64,000 nucleotides of DNA from Rouxiella badensis (GTDB taxonomy: Bacteria; Pseudomonadota; Gammaproteobacteria; Enterobacterales; Enterobacteriaceae). The notes under the pieces were generated by a model that was not told where the DNA came from, made no database searches, and was given only the letters and a program-made list of their open reading frames with translations. Both the position numbers and the translations under genes were made by a program. Location: contig NZ_MRWE01000021.1 in the NCBI RefSeq assembly GCF_002093665.1, positions 20,610 through 84,609 on the forward strand, in the 5' to 3' direction. Positions 33,022 through 43,295 of this stretch are shown here, piece after piece (position 1 is the first letter of the stretch; the number at the start of each line of letters is the position of its first letter).

Positions 33022-34785
33022 TTAGGCTTTTGACCAGTGACGACGCTTGGCGGCCTGCAATTTTTCGTAAGCGGCCAGCAGACCCTGATGCGCTGGCAGC
33101 GCTTTTAGCTCGGGGTCAACCGCAAACAGGCCATGGAAACGCTCTTCACCGCTGATAGCAGCAGAAGCACGGTCAACGGCTTCCTGACCGTACATCTTAA
33201 CAAACGCCGTGTAGTACTGAGACGCTTCGCGCTCTGGCTCAAGCGCCAGCTGCAGCAGCGTTTGCAGGCAACGGTAGTAGTTGTTGCGTTCTGCGCTGTA
33301 AACGGAGGCGTTAAACTCGTGCGCCCATTCAGCCCAGGTCAGCGCTTGATCCATATCCCCGCCGGCCAGCGCCAGCATAGATTTCAGCTCGCCAATGCGC
33401 AGCGTGTACCAGCCGTTGTCTTTACCGCTGGCAATGCCTAGCAGTTCACGAACGCGGGTGAAGTCGTCCAGACCTTCGTCGTCCAGCTGGGTGATCATTT
33501 CCAGATATTCTTCTGGAGCGAAATCGCTGTCCGGAAGCGCCAGGATTTGCTCGCGCAGGTGGGCGCCCATGCTGTTATTAGCCAGCAGCAGGTCTTCGGC
33601 AGGGTAAATATCGGACATGCCTGGAACGATGATGCGGCAAGCGTAAACGTCGAGATGCTCATAGTCGGCGATGTAAACCTCGGCGTCTTCTTTGTCGAAG
33701 ATAGCCATCAGCGTCGCGAACTCTTCTTCGGTGGTCCCGCTGAAGCTCCAGTCAACGAACGGATAGTCTGCGTCCTGCTTGAACAGGTCCCAACAGATAA
33801 GGCCGCTTGAGTCGATGAAGTGGGTTTCAAGGTTCGCATGCTCTGCCACTTCTTCATCATCGAAGGTCGGTGCAGTGAACACGTCGAGATCTTTCAGGCT
33901 ACGGCCCTGCAGCAGTTCGGTAACGGTACGCTCAAGCGCAACGCCGAAGTCAGGGTGAGCGCCGAAGGAGGCGAAACAGGTGCCATTGGCTGGGTTAAAC
34001 AGCACGACGCAGATAACCGGATATTCGCCGCCCAGGGAGGCGTCGTAAGAAAGAATAGGGAAGCCTTCTTCTTCCAGTTTGGCAATCGCTTCAACGACGC
34101 CAGGATAGCGCGCCAGCACGTCGGCAGGAATTTCCGGCAGGCTGATAGATTCAGCGATGATGCGATTCTTGACATAACGTTCGAAGACTTCTGACAGACC
34201 CTGAACGCGCGCTTCGTTAGCGGTATTACCCGCAGACATGCCGTTGGAGACATACAGGTTACCGATAATGTTCATCGGAATGTAGACGGTTTGCTGGTCT
34301 GACTGACGGGTGAACGGCAGGGCACAGATACCGCGATCGGCATTGCCGGACTGCAGGTCGATCAACTCGCTGCCGGTCAGCTCTTTCTCTGCGTCATAGA
34401 ACGCATGCAGACGCTCATCGAGAATGCCCGCAGGCAGACTGTTGTCGGCCGGGATCGGGAACCATTTTTCATTTGGGTAGTGAACGAAATCGCCTTCGGC
34501 AATATCTTTTCCGAGATAGAAGTCGGCGAAAAAGTAGTTGGTAGACAGGCGTTCGAAATATTCGCCCAGCGCCGAGGCCAATGCCGCTTTTTTACTGGCT
34601 CCCTTGCCGTTGGTAAAGCACAGCGGGCAGTCGCGGTCGCGGATATGCACGGACCAGACGTGCGGGACCGGATTCAGCCACGAGGCCTCTTCAATATTGA
34701 AGCCGAGGTCGGTGAGTTTTTGCTGAAAACGGGAGATGGAGTCTTCCAGCGCCGCGTCTTTGCCAGGGATAAAAGTTTGCGTCAT
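33022..34785 (-). CDS. ycaO: YcaO, ribosomal protein S12 methylthiotransferase accessory factor
   Basis: A 587-residue YcaO-domain protein (E. coli 586). The N-terminal two thirds form the YcaO ATP-binding domain (GKGASKKAALASALGEYFERL, SEVFERYVKNRIIAES and LTELLQGR-like segments supply ATP/Mg ligands); the C-terminal third from about residue 410 is TPR-like helices. In E. coli it is needed for RimO-dependent beta-methylthiolation of S12 and is not tied to an azoline peptide cluster; no precursor peptide or dehydrogenase is seen here either. The ATG at 34785 gives MTQTFIPGKDAALEDSI; the upstream in-frame ATG is not conserved. Confidence 0.95.
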   Translation of the reverse strand: MTQTFIPGKDAALEDSISRFQQKLTDLGFNIEEASWLNPVPHVWSVHIRDRDCPLCFTNGKGASKKAALASALGEYFERLSTNYFFADFYLGKDIAEGDFVHYPNEKWFPIPADNSLPAGILDERLHAFYDAEKELTGSELIDLQSGNADRGICALPFTRQSDQQTVYIPMNIIGNLYVSNGMSAGNTANEARVQGLSEVFERYVKNRIIAESISLPEIPADVLARYPGVVEAIAKLEEEGFPILSYDASLGGEYPVICVVLFNPANGTCFASFGAHPDFGVALERTVTELLQGRSLKDLDVFTAPTFDDEEVAEHANLETHFIDSSGLICWDLFKQDADYPFVDWSFSGTTEEEFATLMAIFDKEDAEVYIADYEHLDVYACRIIVPGMSDIYPAEDLLLANNSMGAHLREQILALPDSDFAPEEYLEMITQLDDEGLDDFTRVRELLGIASGKDNGWYTLRIGELKSMLALAGGDMDQALTWAEWAHEFNASVYSAERNNYYRCLQTLLQLALEPEREASQYYTAFVKMYGQEAVDRASAAISGEERFHGLFAVDPELKALPAHQGLLAAYEKLQAAKRRHWSKA

Positions 34786-34970
34786 TGAGTTCACTTTTGT
34801 GCGTTCTAAAAACGCGCAATGATACGGGGTTTTTGACCTGAGCTCCACGTATTCATGCCACTAAGGAAAAAGAATATGACGGCCGCCGACATGAATTTTA
34901 TTACTGATTATTAATCTTTGGTGAATAACAATTGCAGCCGGTGGTGACCAGTGATAAAACCGATAAACTG

Positions 34971-35016
34971 GTTGTTGATAAACGCAAACGATTCAATGTG
35001 GCGAACTATCAACAAC
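34971..35016. other. Inverted repeat upstream of serC
   Basis: A perfect 10-bp inverted repeat GTTGTTGATA (34971-34980) and TATCAACAAC (35007-35016), 26-nt spacer, ends 45 bp before the serC ATG. It could be a protein-binding site or a leader hairpin. The 276-bp ycaO-serC spacer holds both divergent promoters; ycaP of E. coli is absent. Confidence 0.45.
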
Positions 35017-35061
35017 TCAACTGGCTTTCAAGTAGCTATCAAAGAGAAGTGGTGAGGGGAA

Positions 35062-36147
35062 ATGACTCAGGTTTATAATTTTAGCTCAGGTCCGGCAATG
35101 ATCCCGGCTGAAGTCTTACGTCGTGCTGAACAAGAACTCTGTAACTGGCACGGTCTCGGTACCTCGGTGATGGAAATCAGTCACCGTAGCAAGGAGTTTA
35201 TTCAGGTAGCCGAGGAATCCGAAAAGGATATTCGTGACCTGATGAACATCCCCTCGAACTATAAAGTGCTGTTCTGTCACGGTGGCGCGCGCGCCCAGTT
35301 CGCTGCTATTCCACTGAACCTGCTGGGCGACAAAGCCACCGCTGACTATATCGACGGCGGCTACTGGGCGCACAGCGCGGTCAAAGAAGCGCAGAAATAT
35401 TGCACCCCGAACGTCATCGACATCACCACCACTCAGGGTGACAAACGTGGTCTGCTGCCAATGAGCGAGTGGAAACTCAGCAAAGACGCAGCCTATGTTC
35501 ACTACTGCCCGAACGAAACCATCGACGGCCTGGCTATCACCGAAATGCCTGATTTTGGCGATAAAGTCGTCATTGCCGACTACTCATCAACCATTCTGTC
35601 CGGCCCAATCGACGTGAGCCGCTTTGGCGTTATTTACGCCGGCGCGCAGAAAAATATCGGTCCTGCGGGACTGACGCTGGTTATCGTCCGCGACGATCTG
35701 TTGGGTAAAGCCCGTAAAGAGCTGCCTTCTATCCTCGACTATACCGTGCTGGCAGAGAACGACTCCATGTTCAACACGCCGCCGACTTTCGCCTGGTACC
35801 TGTCTGGCATGGTCTTTAAATGGCTGAAAGAGCAGGGCGGTCTGGTCGAAATCGAAAAACGCAACAAGGCCAAGGCCGAGCTGCTTTACAGCACCATCGA
35901 CAACAGCAGTTTCTACCGTAATCAGGTGGCTGACGCTAACCGTTCACGCATGAACGTGCCGTTCCAGCTGACAGACTCTGCTTTGGATGCCGTCTTCCTG
36001 AAAGAATCACTTGAAGCCGGTCTTCACGCATTGAAAGGTCACCGTGTGGTAGGCGGCATGCGTGCTTCCATCTATAATGCGATGCCGCTGGAAGGCGTTC
36101 AGGCGCTGACCGCGTTCATGAGCGACTTCGAAAAACGTCACGGCTAA
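35062..36147 (+). CDS. serC: 3-phosphoserine/phosphohydroxythreonine aminotransferase
   Basis: A 361-residue PLP enzyme (E. coli 362) acting in serine and pyridoxal phosphate biosynthesis. [15 protein letters not shown] and the PLP lysine in [13 protein letters not shown] near residue 197 are diagnostic, as are [15 protein letters not shown] and the C-terminal [18 protein letters not shown]. The ATG at 35062 follows GTGAGGGGAA. As in E. coli, aroA follows on the same strand, here across a strong terminator hairpin. Confidence 0.97.
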   Translation: MTQVYNFSSGPAMIPAEVLRRAEQELCNWHGLGTSVMEISHRSKEFIQVAEESEKDIRDLMNIPSNYKVLFCHGGARAQFAAIPLNLLGDKATADYIDGGYWAHSAVKEAQKYCTPNVIDITTTQGDKRGLLPMSEWKLSKDAAYVHYCPNETIDGLAITEMPDFGDKVVIADYSSTILSGPIDVSRFGVIYAGAQKNIGPAGLTLVIVRDDLLGKARKELPSILDYTVLAENDSMFNTPPTFAWYLSGMVFKWLKEQGGLVEIEKRNKAKAELLYSTIDNSSFYRNQVADANRSRMNVPFQLTDSALDAVFLKESLEAGLHALKGHRVVGGMRASIYNAMPLEGVQALTAFMSDFEKRHG

Positions 36148-36209
36148 GTCGAAGTTTCACTAACTGTTTGATTTGCATTTTATTTTTTACAAATGCTTTT
36201 GATTGAACA

Positions 36210-36244
36210 ATAACCCCGGCCTAAATCCGGGGTTATGTTTTTTT
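36210..36244 (+). terminator. Intrinsic terminator between serC and aroA
   Basis: ATAACCCCGG, 7-nt loop, CCGGGGTTAT then GTTTTTTT: a perfect 10-bp stem with an eight-base T-rich run. The aroA start lies only 28 bp beyond the run, so aroA transcription from serC depends on read-through. Confidence 0.85.
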
Positions 36245-36271
36245 AAACTAATACCGATGTACGGAGAAATT

Positions 36272-37555
36272 GTGGAAGCCCTGACCCTACAACCTGTTGC
36301 GCGAGTAAACGGCACAATCAACTTACCTGGCTCGAAAAGTGTCTCCAACCGTGCGCTTTTGTTGGCTGCTTTCGCCAAGGGAACCACTCGCCTGACTAAT
36401 CTGCTGGACAGCGATGACGTTCGCCACATGCTGAACGCCCTGACCCAGTTGGGTGTGACACACCGCCTGTCCGAAGACCGCACTCACTGCGAGATTGACG
36501 GCCTCGGTGGTATTTTCCCTAAAGCCGACTCCCTCGAGCTGTTCCTCGGTAACGCGGGTACGGCGATGCGTCCTCTGGCCGCGGCTCTGTGTCTGGGTGA
36601 GCAGAACGTGGTCCTGACCGGTGAGCCACGCATGAAAGAGCGCCCGATTGGCCATCTGGTCGACGCATTACGCCTGGGCGGCGCGCAAATAGACTATCTC
36701 GAGCAAACCGATTATCCGCCACTGCGCCTGCGCGGTGGCTTCAAAGGCGGCGAAATCAGCGTTGACGGCAGCGTATCCAGCCAGTTCCTGACCGCTTTGC
36801 TGATGACTGCACCGCTGGCCGAAAATGACACCCTTATCCGCATCAAGGGTGACCTGGTCTCGAAGCCATATATCGACATTACCCTCAACCTGATGAAAAC
36901 CTTCGGTGTGACCGTGGTCAACGAGGATTATCAGCAGTTCCGCGTGCAGGCCAACCAGAGCTATATTTCTCCGGGCAGCTATCTGGTCGAGGGCGATGCG
37001 TCTTCTGCGTCTTACTTCCTGGCGGCGGCGGCTATCAAGGGGGGCACCGTGCGCGTAACAGGTATCGGTAAGAACAGCATGCAGGGCGACATTCGCTTTG
37101 CCGATGTGCTGGAGAAAATGGGCGCGAAAGTCACCTGGTCTGAAGACTACATCGAATGTACTCGCGGTGAGCTGCACGGCATCGATATGGACATGAATCA
37201 CATTCCTGATGCGGCCATGACTATCGCCACTGCGGCGCTGTTTGCTCAGGGCCCGACGACGCTGCGCAACATCTATAACTGGCGCGTGAAAGAGACTGAC
37301 CGTTTGGCGGCTATGGCGACAGAGCTGCGCAAAGTGGGGGCAACGGTCGAAGAGGGTGAAGACTATATTCACATTGAGCCGCCTGCGACGCTGACCTTTG
37401 CCGAGATTGGCACCTATAACGATCACCGTATGGCGATGTGCTTCTCGCTGGTGGCGTTGTCAGACACGCCGGTTACTATTCTTGACCCGAAATGCACGGC
37501 TAAGACGTTCCCAGACTATTTTGACCGTCTCGCCTCCCTCAGCACTCCGGCTTAA
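36272..37555 (+). CDS. aroA: 3-phosphoshikimate 1-carboxyvinyltransferase (EPSP synthase)
   Basis: A 427-residue enzyme, same length as E. coli AroA, that joins shikimate 3-phosphate and PEP in the chorismate pathway. Motifs [34 protein letters not shown] and [18 protein letters not shown] place it with class I enzymes. The start is a GTG at 36272, preceded by GGAGA, giving (M)[16 protein letters not shown]; the ATG five codons earlier has no ribosome site. The second gene of serC-aroA, closed by a terminator. Confidence 0.97.
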   Translation: MEALTLQPVARVNGTINLPGSKSVSNRALLLAAFAKGTTRLTNLLDSDDVRHMLNALTQLGVTHRLSEDRTHCEIDGLGGIFPKADSLELFLGNAGTAMRPLAAALCLGEQNVVLTGEPRMKERPIGHLVDALRLGGAQIDYLEQTDYPPLRLRGGFKGGEISVDGSVSSQFLTALLMTAPLAENDTLIRIKGDLVSKPYIDITLNLMKTFGVTVVNEDYQQFRVQANQSYISPGSYLVEGDASSASYFLAAAAIKGGTVRVTGIGKNSMQGDIRFADVLEKMGAKVTWSEDYIECTRGELHGIDMDMNHIPDAAMTIATAALFAQGPTTLRNIYNWRVKETDRLAAMATELRKVGATVEEGEDYIHIEPPATLTFAEIGTYNDHRMAMCFSLVALSDTPVTILDPKCTAKTFPDYFDRLASLSTPA

Positions 37556-37580
37556 AAAGTCTTAAGTTGCTGAAATTTTC

Positions 37581-37616
37581 AAAACGGACGTCCTTGGATG
37601 TCCGTTTTTTCTTTTT
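37581..37616 (+). terminator. Intrinsic terminator of aroA
   Basis: AAAACGGACGTCC, TT loop, GGATGTCCGTTTT with one wobble, followed by TTCTTTTT. Confidence 0.87.
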
Positions 37617-37818
37617 CGCACAGTCATCCTGCCGCCGCTATGCTTAAATAATCTCTGTTTTGCCTAATTGTTGAATAGTTTTGCCCCGTTAGTGAGCTTA
37701 TTTTCCGCAACATAGTGATGCGGGGTAACAGTTCGGCTAAAGGCAGCGTATAATGCTGCACCTGAATTAGCCCCGTTGGGCTAACGATGAGGGGTTTTCC
37801 CCACCGAAAGGAGAGAGA

Positions 37819-38529
37819 ATGACGGCTATGACTTCGTCTATAACCCCAGTGATAACCGTTGACGGGCCAAGTGGTGCTGGTAAAGGCACACTGTGTAAGG
37901 CTCTGGCTGAGGCGTTTGGATGGCACCTGCTGGACTCCGGTGCAATTTATCGTGTTCTGGCTCTTGCGGCGCTGCATCATCAGGTTGATATCGTGTCAGA
38001 AGAGGCTCTGGTGCCGCTCGCTGCCCACCTCGACGTTCGCTTTGTAGCGAATAACGGACACCTGAACGTTATTTTGGAAGGTGAGGACGTCACGCACGAG
38101 ATCCGCACCGAGACCGTAGGCAATACCGCGTCACAGGCGGCTGCTTTTCCGCGCGTTCGCGAAGCGCTTCTTCGCCGCCAACGTGCGTTTAAAGAGATGC
38201 CTGGCCTGATTGCCGATGGCCGAGACATGGGAACCGTGGTGTTCCCGGAAGCGCCGGTGAAGATTTTTCTCGACGCCAGCCCTGAAGAACGTGCAAACAG
38301 AAGAATGCTACAGTTGCAGGAAAAGGGCTTTAGTGTTAACTTTGAACGTCTTTTAGCCGAGATAAAAGAGCGGGATGACCGCGATCGTAATCGGCCTATA
38401 GCGCCTTTAGTGCCTGCTCAAGATGCATTAATGCTGGATTCAACCAGTATGTCCATCGATGCAGTTATCGAAAAAGCGTTGGCTTATGCCACTGAAATTC
38501 TAGGATTGCCGCAAAAACAAACCCGGTGA
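37819..38529 (+). CDS. cmk: (d)CMP kinase
   Basis: A 236-residue P-loop nucleoside monophosphate kinase (E. coli 227) that phosphorylates CMP and dCMP. P-loop GPSGAGKGT near 16-24, [17 protein letters not shown], and the LID-like [15 protein letters not shown]...[13 protein letters not shown] are conserved. The ATG at 37819 follows AAAGGAGAGAGA. The E. coli neighbour ycaL is absent between aroA and cmk. rpsA follows after 175 bp. Confidence 0.97.
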   Translation: MTAMTSSITPVITVDGPSGAGKGTLCKALAEAFGWHLLDSGAIYRVLALAALHHQVDIVSEEALVPLAAHLDVRFVANNGHLNVILEGEDVTHEIRTETVGNTASQAAAFPRVREALLRRQRAFKEMPGLIADGRDMGTVVFPEAPVKIFLDASPEERANRRMLQLQEKGFSVNFERLLAEIKERDDRDRNRPIAPLVPAQDALMLDSTSMSIDAVIEKALAYATEILGLPQKQTR

Positions 38530-38584
38530 TTCGAGCTATTATGGGTGCTGCTCCATTCTTTTTTTGTAAAGAACAGGGTCAGTG

Positions 38585-38704
38585 CCTATTTTGGCTACAG
38601 TTTTTTTTAACCTCGCCGCCAGGACGGTAGTGGGGCATTTGAAACAACCCCATCCAGCATGAAGCCAGATGGACGTTAAACTTAAGAAACTAAAGATTAT
38701 CAAC
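38585..38704 (+). promoter_or_regulatory. rpsA leader (S1 autoregulatory translation initiation region)
   Basis: The leader before rpsA has no canonical Shine-Dalgarno sequence next to the ATG (AAACTAAAGATTATCAAC) and contains small hairpins, for example GGGGCATTTGAAACAACCCC and CCATCCAG...CCAGATGG. This matches the known E. coli arrangement in which folded AU-rich rpsA leaders start translation without an SD and are repressed by free S1. Confidence 0.55.
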
Positions 38705-40378
38705 ATGACTGAATCTTTTGCTCAACTCTTTGAAGAATCCTTACAAACAATCGAAACCCGTCCGGGTTCCATCGTCCGTGGTGTTGTCGTGTCTATCGAC
38801 AAAGACGTTGTACTGGTTGACGCCGGTCTGAAGTCTGAGTCTGCTATTCCGGCAGAGCAGTTCAAAAACGCACAGGGCGAACTGGAAATCCAGGTTGGCG
38901 ACGAAGTTGATGTTGCGCTGGACGCGGTAGAAGACGGCTTCGGTGAAACCCTGCTGTCCCGTGAAAAAGCTAAGCGTCATGAAGCATGGCTGATGCTGGA
39001 AAAAGCTTACGAAGAAGCTGCAACTGTTACCGGTGTTATCAACGGTAAAGTTAAAGGCGGTTTCACCGTTGAGCTGAACGGTATTCGTGCGTTCCTGCCA
39101 GGTTCACTGGTAGACGTGCGTCCTGTTCGCGACACGCTGCATCTCGAAGGCAAAGATCTTGAGTTCAAAGTCATCAAGCTGGACCAGAAGCGCAACAACG
39201 TTGTTGTTTCTCGTCGTGCAGTAATTGAGTCTGAGAACAGCGCTGAGCGCGATCAACTGCTGGAAAACCTGCAGGAAGGCATGGAAGTTAAAGGTATCGT
39301 TAAGAACCTCACTGACTACGGCGCCTTCGTTGATCTGGGCGGTGTTGACGGCCTGCTGCACATCACAGATATGGCTTGGAAGCGCGTTAAGCACCCAAGC
39401 GAGATCGTGAATGTTGGCGACGAAATCACTGTTAAAGTTCTGAAATTCGACCGTGAGCGTACTCGTGTTTCCCTGGGCTTGAAACAGCTGGGCGAAGATC
39501 CATGGGTTGCTATCGCTAAACGTTACCCAGAAAGCACCAAGCTGACTGGTCGTGTAACCAACCTGACTGATTACGGCTGCTTCGTAGAAATCGAAGAAGG
39601 CGTTGAAGGTCTGGTACACGTTTCTGAAATGGACTGGACCAACAAAAACATCCACCCATCCAAAGTTGTTAACGTGGGTGATGTTGTGGAAGTTATGGTT
39701 CTGGACATCGACGAAGAACGTCGTCGTATCTCCCTGGGCCTGAAGCAGTGTAAAGCTAACCCATGGCAGCAATTCGCAGAAACCCACAACAAGAACGACC
39801 GTGTTGAAGGTAAAATCAAGTCAATCACTGACTTCGGTATCTTCATCGGTCTGGACGGCGGCATCGACGGCCTGGTTCACCTGTCTGACATCTCCTGGAA
39901 CGTTGCAGGCGAAGAAGCAGTACGTGAATACAAAAAAGGCGACGAAATCGCAGCTGTGGTTCTGCAGGTTGACGCAGAGCGTGAGCGTATCTCCCTGGGC
40001 GTGAAGCAACTGGCAGAAGACCCGTTCAATAACTACCTGTCTGTAAACAAGAAAGGTACTATTGTTACTGGTAAAGTAACTGCAGTTGACGCTAAAGGTG
40101 CTACAGTTGAATTAGCAGGCGGCGTAGAAGGTTACCTGCGTGCTTCTGAAGCTTCTCGCGACCGTATTGAAGACGCAACTCTGGTTCTGAACGTTGGTGA
40201 TGAAGTTGAAGCTAAATTCACCGGTGTTGACCGTAAGAACCGCGTTGTAAGCCTGTCCGTCCGTGCTAAGGACGAAGCAGACGAGAAAGATGCAATCGCT
40301 GTGGTTAACAACAAGCCAGACGAAAGCAACTTCTCTAACGCTATGGCTGAAGCGTTCAAAGCGGCAAAAGGCGAGTAA
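38705..40378 (+). CDS. rpsA: 30S ribosomal protein S1
   Basis: A 557-residue protein, same length as E. coli S1, built from six S1/OB repeats, with the recurring signature as in [21 protein letters not shown] and [22 protein letters not shown]. It binds mRNA upstream of the start codon and unfolds structured leaders. Codon use is strongly biased to GAA, CTG and GTT, typical of high expression. The ATG at 38705 gives [13 protein letters not shown] as in E. coli. ihfB follows after 69 bp. Confidence 0.98.
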   Translation: MTESFAQLFEESLQTIETRPGSIVRGVVVSIDKDVVLVDAGLKSESAIPAEQFKNAQGELEIQVGDEVDVALDAVEDGFGETLLSREKAKRHEAWLMLEKAYEEAATVTGVINGKVKGGFTVELNGIRAFLPGSLVDVRPVRDTLHLEGKDLEFKVIKLDQKRNNVVVSRRAVIESENSAERDQLLENLQEGMEVKGIVKNLTDYGAFVDLGGVDGLLHITDMAWKRVKHPSEIVNVGDEITVKVLKFDRERTRVSLGLKQLGEDPWVAIAKRYPESTKLTGRVTNLTDYGCFVEIEEGVEGLVHVSEMDWTNKNIHPSKVVNVGDVVEVMVLDIDEERRRISLGLKQCKANPWQQFAETHNKNDRVEGKIKSITDFGIFIGLDGGIDGLVHLSDISWNVAGEEAVREYKKGDEIAAVVLQVDAERERISLGVKQLAEDPFNNYLSVNKKGTIVTGKVTAVDAKGATVELAGGVEGYLRASEASRDRIEDATLVLNVGDEVEAKFTGVDRKNRVVSLSVRAKDEADEKDAIAVVNNKPDESNFSNAMAEAFKAAKGE

Positions 40379-40387
40379 TAACGGGAC

Positions 40388-40408
40388 GCAGCTCCATGAT
40401 GGAGCTGC
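40388..40408 (+). other. Stem-loop between rpsA and ihfB
   Basis: A 9-bp perfect stem GCAGCTCCA / TGGAGCTGC with a TGA loop, followed by TTCTATAAC rather than a U-run. It is probably an RNA stabiliser or weak attenuator in the cotranscribed unit. Confidence 0.45.
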
Positions 40409-40447
40409 TTCTATAACGGTAGTTTAGCTGCAAAGCTTGGAGGTTAT

Positions 40448-40732
40448 ATGACCAAGTCTGAACTCATTGAAAGACTTGCTGGCCAGCACTCTCATGTCCC
40501 GGCGAAAGCCGTTGAGGATGCCGTGAAAGAGATGCTTGAACATATGGCTGCAACCTTAGCTGATGGAGAACGCATCGAAATCCGCGGGTTTGGCAGTTTT
40601 TCTCTTCACTACCGTGCTCCGCGCGTGGGACGCAACCCTAAAACGGGTGACAAAGTTGAGTTGGACGGCAAATACGTTCCTCACTTCAAGCCAGGTAAAG
40701 AGTTGCGTGACCGTGCGAACATTTATGGTTAA
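40448..40732 (+). CDS. ihfB: Integration host factor subunit beta
   Basis: A 94-residue HU/IHF-family DNA-bending protein, same length as E. coli IHF-beta. [25 protein letters not shown] holds the beta-arm with the intercalating proline. With IHF-alpha it bends DNA by about 160 degrees at specific sites. The ATG at 40448 follows TTGGAGGTTAT. A strong terminator follows. Confidence 0.98.
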   Translation: MTKSELIERLAGQHSHVPAKAVEDAVKEMLEHMAATLADGERIEIRGFGSFSLHYRAPRVGRNPKTGDKVELDGKYVPHFKPGKELRDRANIYG

Positions 40733-40770
40733 GGACTCGTCCTTAGCTTAGATGTATGCCTATAGCGAAT

Positions 40771-40803
40771 AAAACGGTGTCCTCACGGGCACCGTTTTTT
40801 TTT
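40771..40803 (+). terminator. Intrinsic terminator of ihfB
   Basis: AAAACGGTG / CACCGTTTT stem (9 bp, 10-nt loop) followed by a T-run of nine. Confidence 0.92.
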
Positions 40804-40967
40804 GCTTTCGGACGCATATTTTAAAAGCCTGTTTTTTATTTATTTATTCTGGGCAACGTTTCCCAGCCTCCGCTTTTGCCGATTGCGCCTCATAGGTCTC
40901 TCAATAACACTCGTCCTCTCAGTTCGCGGCTTGCCGCATACCCTCCCTGTGGCGGAGGCAATTAAGG

Positions 40968-43259
40968 ATGGGCATCATTAATATCACCTATACCCAGACT
41001 GCGCTGGCATTAGTGGCAGGGATACTTCCGCTGACGGTTTTGCCGATATTGCCCGACAGCTATCAGTGCATCGCGTTATTTTGCCTTGCCTGCATCGCCG
41101 GGTATTTGCCCTATCGCAGCACAAAACTGTTTTGCATTGCGCTGCTGGGACTGCTTTGGGCGACGGCAAACGGAAATCAGATTTTGCAGCAAACGCGAGA
41201 CTTTAGCGGCGGTAGGCAGCAGGTTGTGGCGCGCATTGAAAGCCCTTTTTTGCAGCGTGAGGAAAAACACAATGTCCTCATCGCCTTAAAAGAGGTCAAT
41301 GGCGTCAGGGTATTTCCGCCGCTTGCGGCGAAAGTCTCCAGTGAGGGTTTTCCTCAAGGATACTGTGCCGGGCAGCGTTGGTTGCTCACCATGAGTCTGA
41401 GGCCGGTGCACAGCCAGTTAAACCTCGGCGGTTTTGACGGTCAGCGTTGGGCGGTTGCCAATCGCCAGACGCTAAGTGGGCGTATTAACTCGGCAGAGCG
41501 AATAACCGCCGGGTGTTCTTTACGCCAGCAGATCATTAGCGACGTACAGCGGCAAATCACCACGCTGGATAATATGCCGGTGCTACTTGCTCTAGCGTTT
41601 GGTGAGCGAGGGCTTATCAGCAAACCATTGAGTCAACTGTATAAGGTCACCGGCACAGCGCATCTGATGGCTATTTCTGGTCTGCATATTGGTGTGGCGG
41701 CACTCATTGGTTGGCTGTTGGCGCGTGCAACACAGTTTCTGCTGCCGCTCCGCTGGATAGACTATCGGTTCCCGCTCATTGTTAGCTGGTTGGCGATGCT
41801 GTTTTATACCTGGCTGTCGGGGGTTAATCCTCCTGCAATGCGTGCCGCGTTGGCGATTTCACTTTGGCAGTTGCTCAAGCTGTGCCGTCTGCGTTGTACC
41901 GCATGGCAAGTATGGAGCTGGGGCGTGGCGTTGCTTATGGTTAGCGACCCATTGAGCATTCTTTCAGACAGTTTTTGGTTGTCATGTTTTGCTGTCGCCG
42001 GGCTGATATTCTGGTTTCAGTGGGTGCCCTTACCGAGTCGATATGCGCGGCACTGGTACTGGGCATGGGTCCGCTGGGGGCATCTTCAGGCAGGAATGAC
42101 CCTATTGCTGTTGCCGATGCAAATTGGGATTTTTCATGGGTTGAGCAGCGCATCCTTTTTCGCCAACCTCTGGGCAGTGCCGATTGTATCGCTTTTTACC
42201 GTCCCTTTGGTATTAGCGGCGCTCTTTTTAACGCCTCTCCCCTATGATATTGCCTTTCCCGTTACTCAGGCGATGTGGACGCTCGCCGATATTAGCCTTG
42301 ATTGGGTTGAGGCTGGGCTCAACAAGGCGGAAAACTACTGGTTACCGTTAGGTGAGAACGTGCTTATTTTCAGCCTGACAGGATGGCTGGGCATCATAAT
42401 CTGGCGTATGGGATGGATCAAAACCTATCCGATGGACGTCATTGCGCTGTGCGGCGTGATGCTGCTGTGGCGACAATCCTCGACTCGGGAAAACTGGCGC
42501 GTCGATATGTTGGACGTAGGGCATGGACTGGCAGTATTAATCGAGAAGAACGGGCGAGGCGTACTTTATGATACCGGAAACCGTTGGGAGACGGGGTCCC
42601 AGGCGCAGATGCAAATCCTGCCTTATCTTCAGTGGCGCAACATCGTGCTCGATCAGATAATCGTCAGCCATAGCCACATGGACCACAACGGAGGAACCAA
42701 ACAGGTGCGCGCCGCTTTTCCTTCTGCCAGTCTGCGGACCTCTTTTAAAGGAAATTTACCCTGTGTGAAAGGACAGCGCTGGCGGTGGCAGGAACTGGAT
42801 TTTGAGGTGCTCTGGCCCCCCGCGCTGAAAGACCATGCCGGCAATGATGACAGCTGCGTCGTACGCGTCAGCGATAATAAATTTAGCGTGCTGCTTACCG
42901 GCGACATTGAGCGTGCTGCCGAAACTGTACTGGTAAAGCAGAGCAGGGCGAGGTTACAGGTTAATTTACTGCAGGTTCCACATCACGGCAGTAACACCTC
43001 CTCCTTCGGGCCTTTCTTGCGAGCCTCGGGGGCAGAAGTCGCTATCGCCTCGGCGTCTCGCTACAACGTATGGCGTTTACCGGCGCAAAAAATAAAAAAT
43101 CGATATCGCGAAAACGAGATGATTTGGCACGATACTTCACGTGCAGGGCAGTTGAGTGCGTTTTTTTTCAACAATTATTGGGTAATTAAAGGCCTGCGTG
43201 ATCAATTAGTGCCACGTTGGTATCATCAGTGGTTTGGCGTTAGAGGAGATAATGCGTAG
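40968..43259 (+). CDS. comEC: ComEC/Rec2 family DNA uptake channel protein
   Basis: A 763-residue inner-membrane protein (E. coli YcaI 754). An N-terminal OB-like periplasmic region (about 60-180) lies between hydrophobic segments; the competence domain (about 200-490) contains HLMAISGLHIGVAALIGWLLAR; the C-terminal beta-lactamase-like domain shows DVGHGLAVLIEKNGRGVLYDTG, SHSHMDHNGG and VPHHGSNTSS. It is predicted to translocate one DNA strand into the cytoplasm, though enterobacteria are rarely shown to be naturally competent. The ATG at 40968 follows GGAGG by 9 nt. msbA follows after 36 bp. Confidence 0.93.
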   Translation: MGIINITYTQTALALVAGILPLTVLPILPDSYQCIALFCLACIAGYLPYRSTKLFCIALLGLLWATANGNQILQQTRDFSGGRQQVVARIESPFLQREEKHNVLIALKEVNGVRVFPPLAAKVSSEGFPQGYCAGQRWLLTMSLRPVHSQLNLGGFDGQRWAVANRQTLSGRINSAERITAGCSLRQQIISDVQRQITTLDNMPVLLALAFGERGLISKPLSQLYKVTGTAHLMAISGLHIGVAALIGWLLARATQFLLPLRWIDYRFPLIVSWLAMLFYTWLSGVNPPAMRAALAISLWQLLKLCRLRCTAWQVWSWGVALLMVSDPLSILSDSFWLSCFAVAGLIFWFQWVPLPSRYARHWYWAWVRWGHLQAGMTLLLLPMQIGIFHGLSSASFFANLWAVPIVSLFTVPLVLAALFLTPLPYDIAFPVTQAMWTLADISLDWVEAGLNKAENYWLPLGENVLIFSLTGWLGIIIWRMGWIKTYPMDVIALCGVMLLWRQSSTRENWRVDMLDVGHGLAVLIEKNGRGVLYDTGNRWETGSQAQMQILPYLQWRNIVLDQIIVSHSHMDHNGGTKQVRAAFPSASLRTSFKGNLPCVKGQRWRWQELDFEVLWPPALKDHAGNDDSCVVRVSDNKFSVLLTGDIERAAETVLVKQSRARLQVNLLQVPHHGSNTSSFGPFLRASGAEVAIASASRYNVWRLPAQKIKNRYRENEMIWHDTSRAGQLSAFFFNNYWVIKGLRDQLVPRWYHQWFGVRGDNA

Positions 43260-43295
43260 AATAGGCCGCTGTTTATTTCGCTGCTGGTTAATTGC

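Noticed and set aside
33022..34785. YcaO as part of an azoline/thiopeptide-type RiPP cluster
   Set aside because: No precursor peptide, E1-like partner or dehydrogenase nearby; the protein aligns end to end with the E. coli housekeeping YcaO.
40968..43259. ComEC as evidence for a complete natural competence locus
   Set aside because: No pilus, comEA or dprA genes in the window; the location is the ordinary ycaI position.
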